Part shown: in pieces, positions 35,936-47,549 of the stretch
Numbering within the stretch: the stretch's first letter is position 1
Layout of the letters: each line of letters opens with the position of its first letter
NCBI GenBank assembly: GCA_963556255.1
Contig: OY744615.1
Span: 20,718,196-20,782,195 of the forward strand
Direction: 5' to 3'
Length of the DNA stretch: 64,000 nucleotides
From: Allolobophora icterica
Lineage: Eukaryota; Annelida; Clitellata; Crassiclitellata; Lumbricidae
Translations under genes and position numbers: made by a program
The notes under the pieces: model-generated
What the model saw: only the letters and a program-made list of their open reading frames with translations
Told to the model about the DNA's origin: nothing
Database searches by the model: none

Positions 35936-37291
35936 ACAGAGCGTATCGCGTAGCGTGGATCCGACACAGATGATGAAAGCATGTTCGATATAATGTGCTG
36001 TCTTCACTTTCCTCGTCCATTGTTGCACCTAGATCAAGCATAACATACAAAGAAGCCAGGTTACGGGTATCAAGTCAGACCAAGCGAGGTTTTCCTGGAT
36101 TAAGTCGGAGTCCACACAAAGCGTTACAGATACCCCAACCTGTTTATCAGTTTAGGAGATTGCCTCTGCTGCTTAGCCGTGACTAGAAAAAACATTCATC
36201 ATAAGGATGCTCTACGAAACAGCTTACTATGCGCATTGGGAAAACATTACTACTAATGGGATATGTTTGAGACAAATGTTAGCAGTTATTAATAGTTTAT
36301 AAGCAGTCGTATATAGACTGTCTAAGCACGTATAAGTTGCTGTACACCAAAATGCGGTTTGAAATTGGTTCTAATCAAGAAGATTCTATATTCTATATAT
36401 GCCTGAGTATCATCAGAATACTTGTGAGCATCAACTTCCATATAGGATAGGCCTTCAACATGCGGTAGTTCAATAGGTTATTTCCTTTGCAGACCTAAGC
36501 CACGAACGGCCCGTAACGCAGACAGAACCGGTTCGAACCTCTCCTTGGGACGGTGTAGGAACCTTGAACAAGTCTTTCACTGGCAATTGCTCAGCGCCAA
36601 CGGTTGGTGCTCAGTCGTTAGATAGTTGCGCCTAGGCCTCTTAATGAATTCATAAGTAACAATGACCAATATGCACACCTGCACATACCTGTAGGATAGG
36701 TTAGCCCGCACTACAAGTAGTCTACAATCAGCGCAAACAAACAAGAAAACGTAAGAAGTAAAATCATAGATCTTAGAGTGCACAAGATTAGAAATCTTGC
36801 TGTGTAGCTCGCGTATACGGTTGTCAACAACACAAAAAGCGTACCATCTAGCGAAAGGTATGAGAAAAGCTTCCTAATGAAGCCACGTTCATCGCTTAAA
36901 TAAAACGATGTCGCTAATTGGGTGCAAATTGGCCGTTGTCATTTTACAAGATAGAAACCGCAGATATTTGCATACATCGAGTATCATAACCTTAGTGCAT
37001 CTTAGAGTATCTAAGATCTTTGAAGACTATAGGCCTACTCTCTGTTTTGTTAATTTATGACAATAGCGTTCTATTATTTCCAATGACGCATTGTAATCTG
37101 TCCTAAAGCACCTATGTAGCTATCATATTTATATAGCCTCATACGAGCTCAAGGCCAATGGTCCATTGAGTACAAAAGGCGACATATAATGCAGACGCTA
37201 CCTCGCGAATAATATGAGAATAAAGTAATTTCTTTTCATTTGGCCATGGAGAGAGAAAGTGAGAAGTTCAGACAGAGGGACAGCAAAAGTC

Positions 37292-37369
37292 AGTGGGCAC
37301 ACAAAATGGGACAGAGAAAGGAAGTGGGCAAACAAAGCGAGACAGGGATATGGAGTGGGCATAGAAGAG
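37292..37369 (+). repeat. 31-bp minisatellite, two copies (unit C)
   Basis: Two diverged 31-bp units (agtgggcacacaaaatggga..., agtgggcaaacaaagcgaga...) and a partial unit. Confidence 0.85.
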
Positions 37370-38404
37370 ACCCTTGTTAGCCATATAATTATATTCTTAG
37401 ACGCAGTATACGTCGTCCATTTTAGTACATTTAGAAAAGACGACATACATCGTCGTCGCCAACTTGGCGAATAATTTCAAAACAAAGAGGTTGTAGCTAA
37501 GTGGGGGCATTGAGGATTTACTCCGCAGCTGACGTTTTGGTCATACACTGCGCAGGATAGACTAGTTATATAAGTTATACAGGCTTTAAGTAATTTTGCA
37601 TTTAACATGGTATATTTAATATCTTCTGTAGCAACTTTTCTAAGTCAGCAATTCAGAAGCGCTTGAATAGATGGGGAAAGTAGGCCAGAACGTCGCATTT
37701 TCCTCAGCAGTTTTTCAACCCTTGCTCGAAAATCTATCTTATGCTTTTTCCAGCATAAGAAAAAGCACGTTCACGATGAGAAGTTCTAGTGTTTAATATG
37801 ACCAGAGAAAGACAATCAGATGAACTGGTTGAATAATGGTGAGTCCGGGTAAATCAGAACGGACTTGTATAGTATAACCTACTGTGGTTGGCCTGGATTC
37901 AATCTTTTGTAAAATTGAGCTCCAATATAAAACATACCACTTGCCGCACAAGAAGCCAATGCAAAGGTTTAAGCACAGAAGTTATATGCTGATATTAAAC
38001 GTATTAGTTATTGCCTACCCAAAGAGTTCGTAACTCTTCTGAATTTCATCAGGTTTTACTTTGTGATATCAACATGAAGTGAGCTAAACTAACCGAAGCG
38101 ACATAAAAGCAATACATTTGTCAGAGGCATCCATTTAAAAATGAGGATATAAACACTAATAATGTGTATGCCACGAATGTGCATATGGCATGACTTACAA
38201 AGTCCATTTCGTATTGGATAATGGTTAATTAAAGAAATATTTTAATGATAAATAATTATACCAGGTCACTTGTAGTAACAAGACAAGTCCATAGGTGTTG
38301 ATGGTTAATTAAGGCTTCTCGTCACACGCCGCCTATAGACTAAAGTGCCCAATAGATAAAAGCACTGTATATATAGACTAAAGCGCCCTATAGACTAAAG
38401 CGCC

Positions 38405-39170
38405 CTAATCATCTCTATGTACCAGCCCGGTGTTACAGCGATGCGTCAAACCACTGTAAGTCTCGCAACGCATCTCTCGGAAACTCGCATCCGGGAATTG
38501 ACAGAAGCTGCTGTACCCATCTGCCGTGCTGAACCACCTGCGATTCGCGATCTGGTAATTTCCGCGTATGACCGGGTAGCTGAATTTTACAGGCGCCTTG
38601 CCTACAGCGGCAGTACCCAGGACAGTCTTTGTGCAGGTTGAAGACATCGTCAGCGGCAGTACGGAGTCAAAGATGGAACTACGCGTGACTGAGTTCAACC
38701 TCATTTTGCAGAAGTACAGATCGCGAAATGATCCATGCATGCACGTTCCTTCAGTGAACCATCCACTGAATGATATTCCTGCCCGTATAGCTGACACTGA
38801 AAGAAAACGAAGTTGAAAAAATAAATTTCTAGTATTCACAATAATTAACGATACAATCACTAGTTTTAAACTTGCGTTGAAATTACAATGAATCCGGATT
38901 TGCAGACACAGATTAGAAGCGAAAAAAACTGTCTGAGAAATTAGGTCTCGTTGAAGCGGAGTGCCTGGGAAGATCTCGATAAACGCGACGGTGGTGTAGC
39001 GATGCAAGCAGATTTAAAAGTGCTGAAAAATTCGCGCTTTCCAGCATCAGACCTCGTATAGCACTTCACTCGTGGCTCAAAGCACCGCTTTCCGAGTGAA
39101 GTGTGTCCAGAAGAATTGATGATGATGCTCATGCTACTGAAGCTGCTGCTGCTCCTGATGATGATGATTG

Positions 39171-39240
<70 letters not shown>

Positions 39241-42200
39241 AACTTCTTTCTGCATTGCCTTACCCAGGAAGCAAGAGATAACGGGGAACCTATATGAGCC
39301 TATATCTTTGGTCATTCCGAGTTTCCTTGAAATTGTTTTAAACATCATCATTGCCACCAACATAACACAATTATGACGAGGACTAGATTTTTCTAGTAAA
39401 ACGCGATTCCTAGTTTTGAATCCTGGTAGATTTTATAAACCTAGGACAAATGAGCTAAATAAACTGCGTAAAGCCTACTCTTATTGTTCGTCCCTATTCG
39501 TCGTCAAGAAAACCTATTCAAATGAAACAGTCGGTGTTCTCAACCCGGTGGAAAACTTCAATGGAGAGTTACCAATTTCAGTTGAGGCAGTGGAAGCCAG
39601 GTCTCATGGAGAATCCATGTAGAAATATGAAAATGATTCAAGGCGTAAAACATCTTTCTCATATGCTTTACGTCGTCGCTTGAAGAGTGGAGCATTATGA
39701 AATCGTGAGAGAGAATGTGGATCCAACCAATTACTCTTATCAATTACTCTTACCAATTACCCTTTTCAATTACTCCTACCAAGTACTCTTAGCAATTACT
39801 CTTACCAACTACTATTACTAATTACTCTTCCCAAGAACTCTTATAAATTTCTGTTGTCAATTACTCTTATCAATTACTCTTGTCAATTACTCTTACCAAT
39901 TACTCGAATAATTAAGCTTAATTGCTGTGACAAATTACTTTCACCACTTACTCTTACTAAATGCCTTGCTCGTCAAAAGTAACAACTCTTATCAAATTGC
40001 TCCCACCAATTCTAAACTCCAACCCCGCCCCAGCATCCCCTCCCGTAGTCGTCTTTAGTGCCTCGACCTGGAACCGACTCACCACCTGCCTACGGATAGC
40101 TCTATTGCTTTTAACCAAGCGCCTGTGTATAAGTTTTTCTCGCGATGAGAACTTAGGCGTTAAATTAATTCAAGGTTTCGACTACGATTACCGTCACAGT
40201 AGGATGGATCTTCGTCTAGGCCATTGACACAGTCCTTGACCCCGTCACATACGAGTAGCTTTGATACGCACTGTCGCTCGATGCTACCGCACTGGACCTC
40301 ATAGTCTTTGCATCCTGTGCCTGTAATTTAACGCAGTTGGTTGCTATCAAATGTTGAACAGCCATAAACTAGTGAACTTCTAAAAACTAATAGCCTTTAA
40401 AAGACCGATAAATTGTTTCAAACATATTAGAATATCAGATGCGCCGCTGTGAGACTGATTTAATCTAATCTAGATTCGTACTAAATTCTAAGTTTATACT
40501 TGCCTCGTTGCACTGAGATGGAGGCATGTTCCCTCCATGTTTCCTGTAAGCTGCGTAATTGTCAGCCAGCCCCAACAATCTCATCCTTCAAACGGACACT
40601 TAAAACCTTTCTATATCGTGAATCCATCGGTCACTCTTCATCCACCCTCTGCTGTCCATCTCCCTACCCTTAGTGAATGACCGTGCCTCTGATTCAAGTA
40701 GGCCTCTATTGAAGTCTGGTACGTAAATCTAATATAATAGCACACAACGTTCTCTAGTTGCGTAATGAGGCACAAATAGAAGATTTAGACAATGGCCGGG
40801 CTATAACATTTTTCATATTCGAATTCGGCATCCATGTAGATCCTTCAAAATATCGGTCTTTAAATTAGCTACTTGTGCAAATACTGTGCTTTGATTGCTC
40901 CATGTGCAGACGTACTTGTTAAAAATGTTGCACTTAGGTGTAATGTTTATGGATTTCTTAGAGTTCAAGTAACACATTTAGGCTATACAGATTATATGAA
41001 TTGATTGCCATATCAGAATGAAAAAATCACAGAATGGAAAGCAATTTGGCGTTCAAGTAAATATTTGACGGGTTCAAACCGAATAGCTTATTTACCACAT
41101 GCCTCCGGACAACATCTAGGGGTAAACCTAACTTCGGGAAGAAATGTTACCGTTTTGCGAGGCTAAAGGGTACTTGCATAATTTGCTTTTAAAAGCTGCA
41201 GCCGGTGATGACTGTATTTCAGGTATGAAAAAGTGATGCGGTTGGAAAGTAGATTATCTAAAATGACAGTTGATTTGAACGATACAGATCTCATAGAGAT
41301 TCACTAATGAAGCTTAGGCATCGGAATGGTGGACTTTTGAATTTTACGATAGTGCATTGTCCACAATGTCTCGCAGTGTTTGGAGTCTTATTGACCTGCA
41401 ATGTATGACTCACAAAGCTCTAAACCCATCCGTTACAACAAGTGGCAACAAATCATCCGCTAATCTTCCACGTGTCGGAGCGTTTTTGCCAGATCATATT
41501 TTTTCAGCGTCAAAATATAACTTTTATCAAATCACTTTCCAACCTTGCATAACTTCAACCTGGCACAAAACTTTAGACTCAAACTTTAATTGAAGCTTTC
41601 ACGTTTCAATTGGTCTTTCTTAACCCCATCCTGAATCTTCTCGTTGGCACTAAATTTCTAAGCGCCACATTGCATTGCATAAGACTTAAACTTCATTATA
41701 TTAAGTAATTTAATCTACATTACTTACCCAGTACACAACATATGAACAAAAAAATGGTCAGATCTATAAAGCGTTAAAGCGACAGTGTGATGTGAGACTG
41801 TTCCAGGAGGAGGATCGTCTAATACATGCGACGGCATGACAGTGCATAGTAGGATTACTAACGTATCATAATATCCCTTAAACTTACCTAGACTGACGCT
41901 GTATGTTTTATGAAATATGTAACAACGCAGAATTTACACCTCATTTATCACACTCACAGGCTGATGATTGATCGTGTAAGGTTCAACGCAAAGCGACTTT
42001 GCTATAAAATTAGCATTTATGAGCGCTTTGTACAATTTGTTGTATTTTGAAAAATTGTTGGTCACCTTCTAGTCTGGCTACGGCATTTTCTATATGGCGG
42101 TAGACTTTCTCAAGGTCGACGGGTTTGCTTTTCAGTTTCTCCCTCAACCTGTCAAGGTGTTGTTCCAGGTCGCTGATCAGTAAACCGTTTACCAGAAGCC

Positions 42201-42312
42201 GATATTCCCATCCGATGGTGTCGTTCAGCAACGGTTCTACTTCAGTCTGCGCTGCACTCACACCTTGGAGAAGACCAAGGAGTGCGACTAATAGCAAAAC
42301 AGTACTATTCAT
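38405..42312 (-). CDS. Extracellular haemoglobin linker chain-like protein, copy C (3 exons)
   Basis: Exons on the minus strand: 42312-42066, 40320-40192, 38796-38405 (stop TAG); 255 residues, phase 1 introns with donors G^GTGACC and G^GTAATC and acceptors attacag^GC and tttcag^TG. The signal peptide is MNSTVLLLVALLGLLQGVSA. The LDLa module begins CKDYEVQC and keeps all six Cys and the CDGVKDC...DED calcium pattern. The C-terminal domain keeps all six cysteines (YFCKMRL, SSTCTKT, FCQF, MRCET, RCNTG). Exon 1 differs from the others near its 3' end (VDLEKVYRHIENAVARLEG). The frame is intact. Intron 2 has the 12-bp minisatellite and a GAT repeat. Confidence 0.85.
39157..39240 (+). repeat. (GAT)n microsatellite in intron 2 of linker C
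   Basis: About 26 nearly pure GAT/ATG units. The homologous, shorter and impure tract in D is at 48280-48365. A and B lack the surrounding segment. Confidence 0.95.
39722..39990 (-). repeat. Intron-2 minisatellite, 12-bp unit (copy C)
   Basis: Variants of caattactctta, colinear with the arrays in A and B and uninterrupted by the RTE element present in B. Confidence 0.85.
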
Positions 42313-43222
42313 TTCACCACGATAGCCTTGCAAATCCGATACGTATAGGCCTATACCGACGCTTTTCATGAAATACCTCGACCGCCTCACTGCTGCACAC
42401 CCAAAGCAAAGTTCGTCTGGCTATCAGTTTGCCCCGGTGAACATATATGCAGTCCTAGATACTGACCTATGAACCTGCGTAAAGTTGAATTTAAAAGGTT
42501 AAATTTTCTCATGTCGAGGTTTCTGAAGCGGGTATACACTTCACAGCCTATGCTTATAAACAAAACCTTAATAGTAATGTACGCAGCATTCAGATAGGCC
42601 TACAGAGCGATCAGGAAATATAACACATAGTCTATTACAGCCTTTTAGCAATTTCATGTCCAAGAAAACATCCTTACAGAGGTCAACACCTTAGAATGCA
42701 GATTAAAATACAAGTCCGGTAAAACTATAACACGTAAAATGTAATAAATAGTCCCTCTTTGTCGCTTCAGTGGTACATCCTAATGTAAAAAATAAGTCTA
42801 AACTCATTGTGCTTAACTTTTTAGAAACTATAGTAAGCTTAACGAGACTGGGCTAACAGCATGCGTTTCTTTTTGGATTGCCTGCTCCGAATAGCTTCCA
42901 GTCTATATATTATCCTCTTGGATAACGGAGCGCTTCCCTTGGACAGATTAAATTAGACGGGCTTGTGTAAGTTACATTCATGCGATAATAATATTATAGC
43001 GTCCGCATCAGCGTATTGGTACAGATTCCGATCGATGATCCCACGAAGCACAAACGAGTGTCACGTTAAACTAGACGACAATGTTTTGTCCTACCTATCG
43101 ACCTCCATTGTTAAAACGTCGTTAGGGGCCTATCTGTGTATTTCAATGATGTATATATGCCAGGTCTTTGCGGTGCTACAGTGGAATGTTGTATCCTATG
43201 TGTTTAAGGCCTACTTTTAGCT

Positions 43223-43337
43223 AGCTAGGTCCAGTGGTCATAGAGACCTATAGCCTTTATGGGCCAAGTTATTGTTTGGTATTGTTGGCCAGCAGATAAA
43301 CGGTTCAGTCCGAGAGCATATTTTTCGAATGCTTAGG
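43223..43337 (+). repeat. tRNA-derived SINE-like sequence upstream of linker C
   Basis: Orthologous in position to 22066-22177, more diverged (aggtccagtggtcatagag, and tttttcgaatgctt at the B-box end). Confidence 0.4.
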
Positions 43338-43814
43338 TCAAAAGGTCTCAAAACAGGGAATGGGTGCATGTATCTTGGATGGGTAACTGAAATCCATGCT
43401 AAATCCTAACAAATTCACAGAAGAAGCAAGTGGAAATCGTAGGCAGTCTTTGTTAGAAACATGGCAGAGGCCACGCTGTGACGATTGAAGGCTTTGGTAA
43501 AATCATCCAAACACGAGTGACTTCCATGCGGTTGTTCGGTAACCATCACAGAAGCGCACTCTGATACAATACATCCGGGAATACATGACGCCTTTAAAGC
43601 ACACGGCTTAAAACTAACAAAAGTGGCCTATTTGTGACCTCTGAACGAAAATTGGATGTGCCACCAGCAAGATCCCGATGTAGTTAGATAAATATGAATA
43701 AACTTTGGAGTCCCATCACGTAACTGAACTGCAGTATTTAAAATGGATTGAGCTTGATTACTGGCATTGTCATAGTCCATCCTAATGCTCGTATTAACGC
43801 AGAAGCAGTTTTTA

Positions 43815-43885
43815 CAGAGAGAGAAAGAGAGAGATAGAGAGAGAGAGAAAGAAAGGGAGAGACAGACAGACAGAGACAGAGCGTG
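43815..43885 (+). repeat. Short (AGAG/AGAC)n tract upstream of linker C
   Basis: A 70-bp purine tract at the same relative place as the longer tracts in A and B. Confidence 0.85.
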
Positions 43886-43993
43886 GCGTGTAGCGAGGGT
43901 CCGACACTGATGACGAAAGCATGTTCGATATATTCTGTCTTGACTTTCCTCGTCCATTTTTGCACCTACGTGTAGGTCACGTATGAAATACAA

Positions 43994-44907
43994 AGCCGCA
44001 GTGTTACGCATGTCTATCTTTCTGGAGCCGCCGACGGATACCAAGTCAGACCAGGCGAGCTTCCCTTGTTTAAATCGGAGTCCACACGAAGCGTTGTAGA
44101 TACCTCAATCTGTTTCTCAGATAAGGAGATAGCCTCTGCTGCTTAGCTATAATTGCCTGAGTATCATCAGAATTCTGGTGAGCATCAGCTTCCATATAGG
44201 ATAGAACATACGGTAGTTTTTAATGGCTTATTTCCTTTGAAGGCCTAAGCCACGCTCGGCGCGTAACGCAGACAGAAACGGTTCGAACCTCTCCTGGAAA
44301 GGTGTAGGAACCTTGAGCAAGTCTTTCACTGACAATTGCTCAACGCCATCGATTGGTACTCAGTCGTTAGACAGTTGCGCCTAGGCTTCTTAATGAATTC
44401 ATAAGTGACAATGAATAAATATGCATACCTGCACATAGGGCCTACCTGTAAGCCGCAGTGTTACGCATGTCTATCTTTCTGGAGCCGCCGACGGATACCA
44501 AGTCAGACCAGGCGAGCTTCCCTTGTTTAAATCGGAGTCCACACGAAGCGTTGTAGATACCTCAATCTGTTTCTCAGATAAGGAGATAGCCTCTGCTGCT
44601 TAGCTATAATTGCCTGAGTATCATCAGAATTCTGGTGAGCATCAGCTTCCATATAGGATAGAACATACGGTAGTTTTTAATGGCTTATTTCCTTTGAAGG
44701 CCTAAGCCACGCTCGGCGCGTAACGCAGACAGAAACGGTTCGAACCTCTCCTGGAAAGGTGTAGGAACCTTGAGCAAGTCTTTCACTGACAATTGCTCAA
44801 CGCCATCGATTGGTACTCAGTCGTTAGACAGTTGCGCCTAGGCTTCTTAATGAATTCATAAGTGACAATGAATAAATATGCATACCTGCACATAGGGCCT
44901 ACCTGTA
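43994..44907 (+). repeat. Perfect 457-bp tandem duplication
   Basis: The segment 43994-44450 (from agccgcagtgttacgcatg to gggcctacctgta) is repeated at 44451-44907 with no difference that I could see. A, B and the rest of the array have a single copy. It is either a very recent duplication or an assembly artefact. Confidence 0.9.
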
Positions 44908-45120
44908 GGACTACAAGCTGGGCAAACAACGAAGGAAACGTAAGCAGTAAAATCAATTATCTTAGAGCGCACAGTGTATAACGCAGGGTAACTCGTGAAT
45001 GCGGTTCTCAACAACGCATAAGAGCGAACCATCTAGCTGAAGGCATGAGAAAAGTGACTTCTTTTCATTTGGCCATTGAGAGGGACAATGAGAGGTTCAG
45101 GCAGAGGGACAGCAAAAGTC

Positions 45121-45167
45121 AGTGGGCAAACAAAGCGGGACAGAGAAAGGGAGTGGGCATAGAAGAG
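45121..45167 (+). repeat. 31-bp minisatellite, single copy (unit D)
   Basis: One full unit (45121-45151) followed by the partial terminal unit agtgggcatagaagag. This is the lowest copy number of the four homologous sites. Confidence 0.8.
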
Positions 45168-45221
45168 GCCCTTGTTAGCCCTATAACATATTCTTAGACA
45201 TTTAGTACATTTAGAATAGGC

Positions 45222-45500
45222 CAGCGGTTCTCAACCTTTGGAGACTCAAGGACCACTTATAAACTTTCTGTCTCATTCGCGAACCACCACTAAAAATTGT
45301 GCCACAAGCAAATTAATACAAAGAAATTTTTGCCATAAATCCGCGTATTATTAGTTTCGTGGTGCCATTTAGCCAATTCTAGCGATTGAAATTTAAGAAA
45401 AAATAAACAATTGACAAAATTTGTCTGTTTCCATGTTTTTAATTATAAAAAAAATAAATTGTAGGTCTTGCTCGCGGACCACCAGGCAGGTGAACCGCTG
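45222..45500. mobile_element. hAT (Charlie-type) MITE, 3' flank of linker D
   Basis: The left end is cagcggttctcaacct and the right end ggtgaaccgctg, shortened by a small deletion relative to B. The 8-bp flanks gaataggc and gaatatgc are the same as at 27197-27487, so it is the same ancestral insertion. Confidence 0.9.
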
Positions 45501-46349
45501 GAATATGCGACATGCATTATCGCCACCAATTTGGGCGAATAATTTTAGAACAAAGAGGCTGTAGGTAGGTGGGGACTTTAGAGGATCTATTCCGGAAATG
45601 ACGTTTTGGTCATACTTTGCGCGGGATAGACTAAGTTGTATACGTTTTATATAATTTAACATTTAACATAGTAAAGGCCCTATCTAAAATCTTCTGTAAC
45701 AGCTTTTCTAAGTCAGGAATTCAGAAGTGCTTTGAATTGATGGGGACAATAGGAAGAACGTCGCATTTTCCTCAGCAGTTTTTCAACCCTCTCTCGAAAA
45801 TCTAGGTCCAGCATAAGAAAAAGCACGTTCACCAATAGAAGTTCTAGTGTTCAGAATGACCAGAGAAACACAATCAGATGAACCGGTTGAATAATAATGA
45901 GTCCGGTTAAATCAGAACTGACTTAAGTAAACCTACTGTGGTTGGCCTGGATTCAGTGTATTGCAAAACATGAGCTCCCATAGAAAACATACCATTTGCC
46001 GCACAAGAAGCCAATGCAAATATTAAGCACAGAGGTTATATGCTGATTTTAAACGTATTGGTTATAGCATAGCCAAAGACTTCGTAACTCTTTCGAATTT
46101 CATCATTTCTGACTTTGTAACATCAACATGAATTGAGCTAATCTAACCGAGGGGACTTAAAAGCAATACGTTTGTCAGAGGTATCCTTTTAAAAATGAGA
46201 ACTTAAACCCTAATTTTGTGTATGTAATATATATTCGTTTATCAGAATCAGAATTACATACCGCATTCTGGTACAATATAGTTCGTTCGGGATAGTCAAT
46301 GCAAAGATTTAAGCCATTGCAAAGAATGTGCATATACGATGACTTACAA

Positions 46350-47382
46350 ATCCAGGGCTCTGTACTTGGACCTATCCTGTATATCCTCTTTGCGGCTGAC
46401 ATTTCCCTAATCTTTACCAAACATGCTGCGACGGGCCAACTCTATACTGATGACGCACAAGCTTTTGTTCATGGGCACCAGCTGATCAACTTTCCATTGT
46501 TTCCTCCGTTGATGCACTTACCCAAGACTTGCACCTTTGGATGTCATCAAATCGACTTTGTTTAAATTCCACCAAGACTCAATTGATTTGGTTTGACACT
46601 AAGCAACAACTAAATAAGCTTGACTATTCACTGCTGGCACTCAAGTTTCCTTTTTATACCTACTCCTCCAGTGTACGCGATCTGGGTGTCACTCGATCTT
46701 GACTCCTCCCTCACCTTTACTGAACATAACTAGGACTCTGATTCGCTCCTGCTTCTTCCAACTTAGACGACTAAGAGCTATCAGGCGATCCACTTTACCT
46801 ACTGTCTTTACCTCCATTGTGCATGCATTCATTTGCTCTCGGGTCGACTACTGTCACTCGCTCCTCCTCCGTCTCCCCATGCTACGCCTCTCCCCCTCCA
46901 ATCAGTCTTGAATGCTGCTGCCAGGCTCATAGCACGCCTTCCTCGATTTGCTCATATCTCCACATATATGATTGAAGTCGTACACTGGCTCCCGATTACT
47001 TCGCGTATCCAGTATAAGATCGTCCTTCTGGTTTCCAAGTCCCAGCTACGGCTTGCCCCTAAATACCTCTCTGACCTTATGCGGCAACCTCTCTCTGCAA
47101 CTTCTGCTCGTCCTTTGCGCTCTACTGGCCGTCTTGATCTCTTTGTCCCTCGTACTAGGACCACTCTGGCCCAACGTCGAGCTTTTGCTGTCACAGGTCC
47201 CTCTGCCTGGAATGGTCTTCCATCTCGACTTCTAATTAAACTCATGATGGGAATCTCCTCTGCATCTACTCGCTTGCTCAAGACTTTTCTGCTTCCACGG
47301 GGCTCATGCACTGAGGGCGCCTCTGAATAGTTTATACTGCGAGAGGCGTCTAATAAATTACTAGATACGATACGATACGATT
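46350..47382 (+). pseudogene. 5'-truncated CR1/L2-like non-LTR retrotransposon downstream of linker D
   Basis: Plus-strand frames carry RT motifs GSVLGPILYILFAADISLIF and QLYTDDAQAF (46355-46480). After frameshifts comes the typical C-terminal region (LNAAARLIARLPRFAHIS, HWLPITSRIQYKI, APKYLSDLM, PSAWNGLPSRL). It ends in a short tandem tail (gatacgatacgatacgat), as in CR1/L2 elements, which end in short repeats rather than poly(A). Unit C runs through the site uninterrupted (gacttacaaagtccatttcg), so the insertion is private to D. Confidence 0.85.
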
Positions 47383-47549
47383 TCAAATTGGCTAATGGTT
47401 AATGGAAGAAATTTATTTTGCTGATAAATAATTATACCAGGCCATTTGTAGTAGCAAGAGTAGTGCGTGAGTGTTGATGGTTAATTAAGGCTGCGCGTCA
47501 CGAGCTTCCTGTAGGGCCTAGACTAAAGCGCCACATAGACTAAGGCGCC

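Larger units (their letters stand above)
36690..44900 (-). repeat. Linker-gene segmental repeat, unit C
   Basis: Its 3' flank resembles unit A (segment 36860-37200 is shared; no 27197-type MITE), intron 1 resembles B, and part of intron 2 (about 39005-39370, with the GAT repeat) is shared with D. It ends in a perfect 457-bp tandem duplication. Confidence 0.85.

Noticed and set aside
36521..36545. tRNA gene because of the ggttcgaacctctcc T-arm-like sequence
   Set aside because: No acceptor stem or anticodon arm can be built around it in any of the units. At most it is a SINE remnant.
38417..38816. Plus-strand frames opposite exon 3 of the linker genes (also 28548-28866 and 47746-47979)
   Set aside because: Antisense shadows of exon 3. 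The minus-strand frame has the conserved cysteines and splice acceptor.
39101..39376. Poly-Met, poly-Asp and poly-Ile frames
   Set aside because: Product of the GAT microsatellite in intron 2 of linker C.
46299..47330. Host gene on the plus strand downstream of linker D
   Set aside because: The motifs are those of a non-LTR reverse transcriptase, it is frameshifted, and the insertion is absent from the paralogous units.
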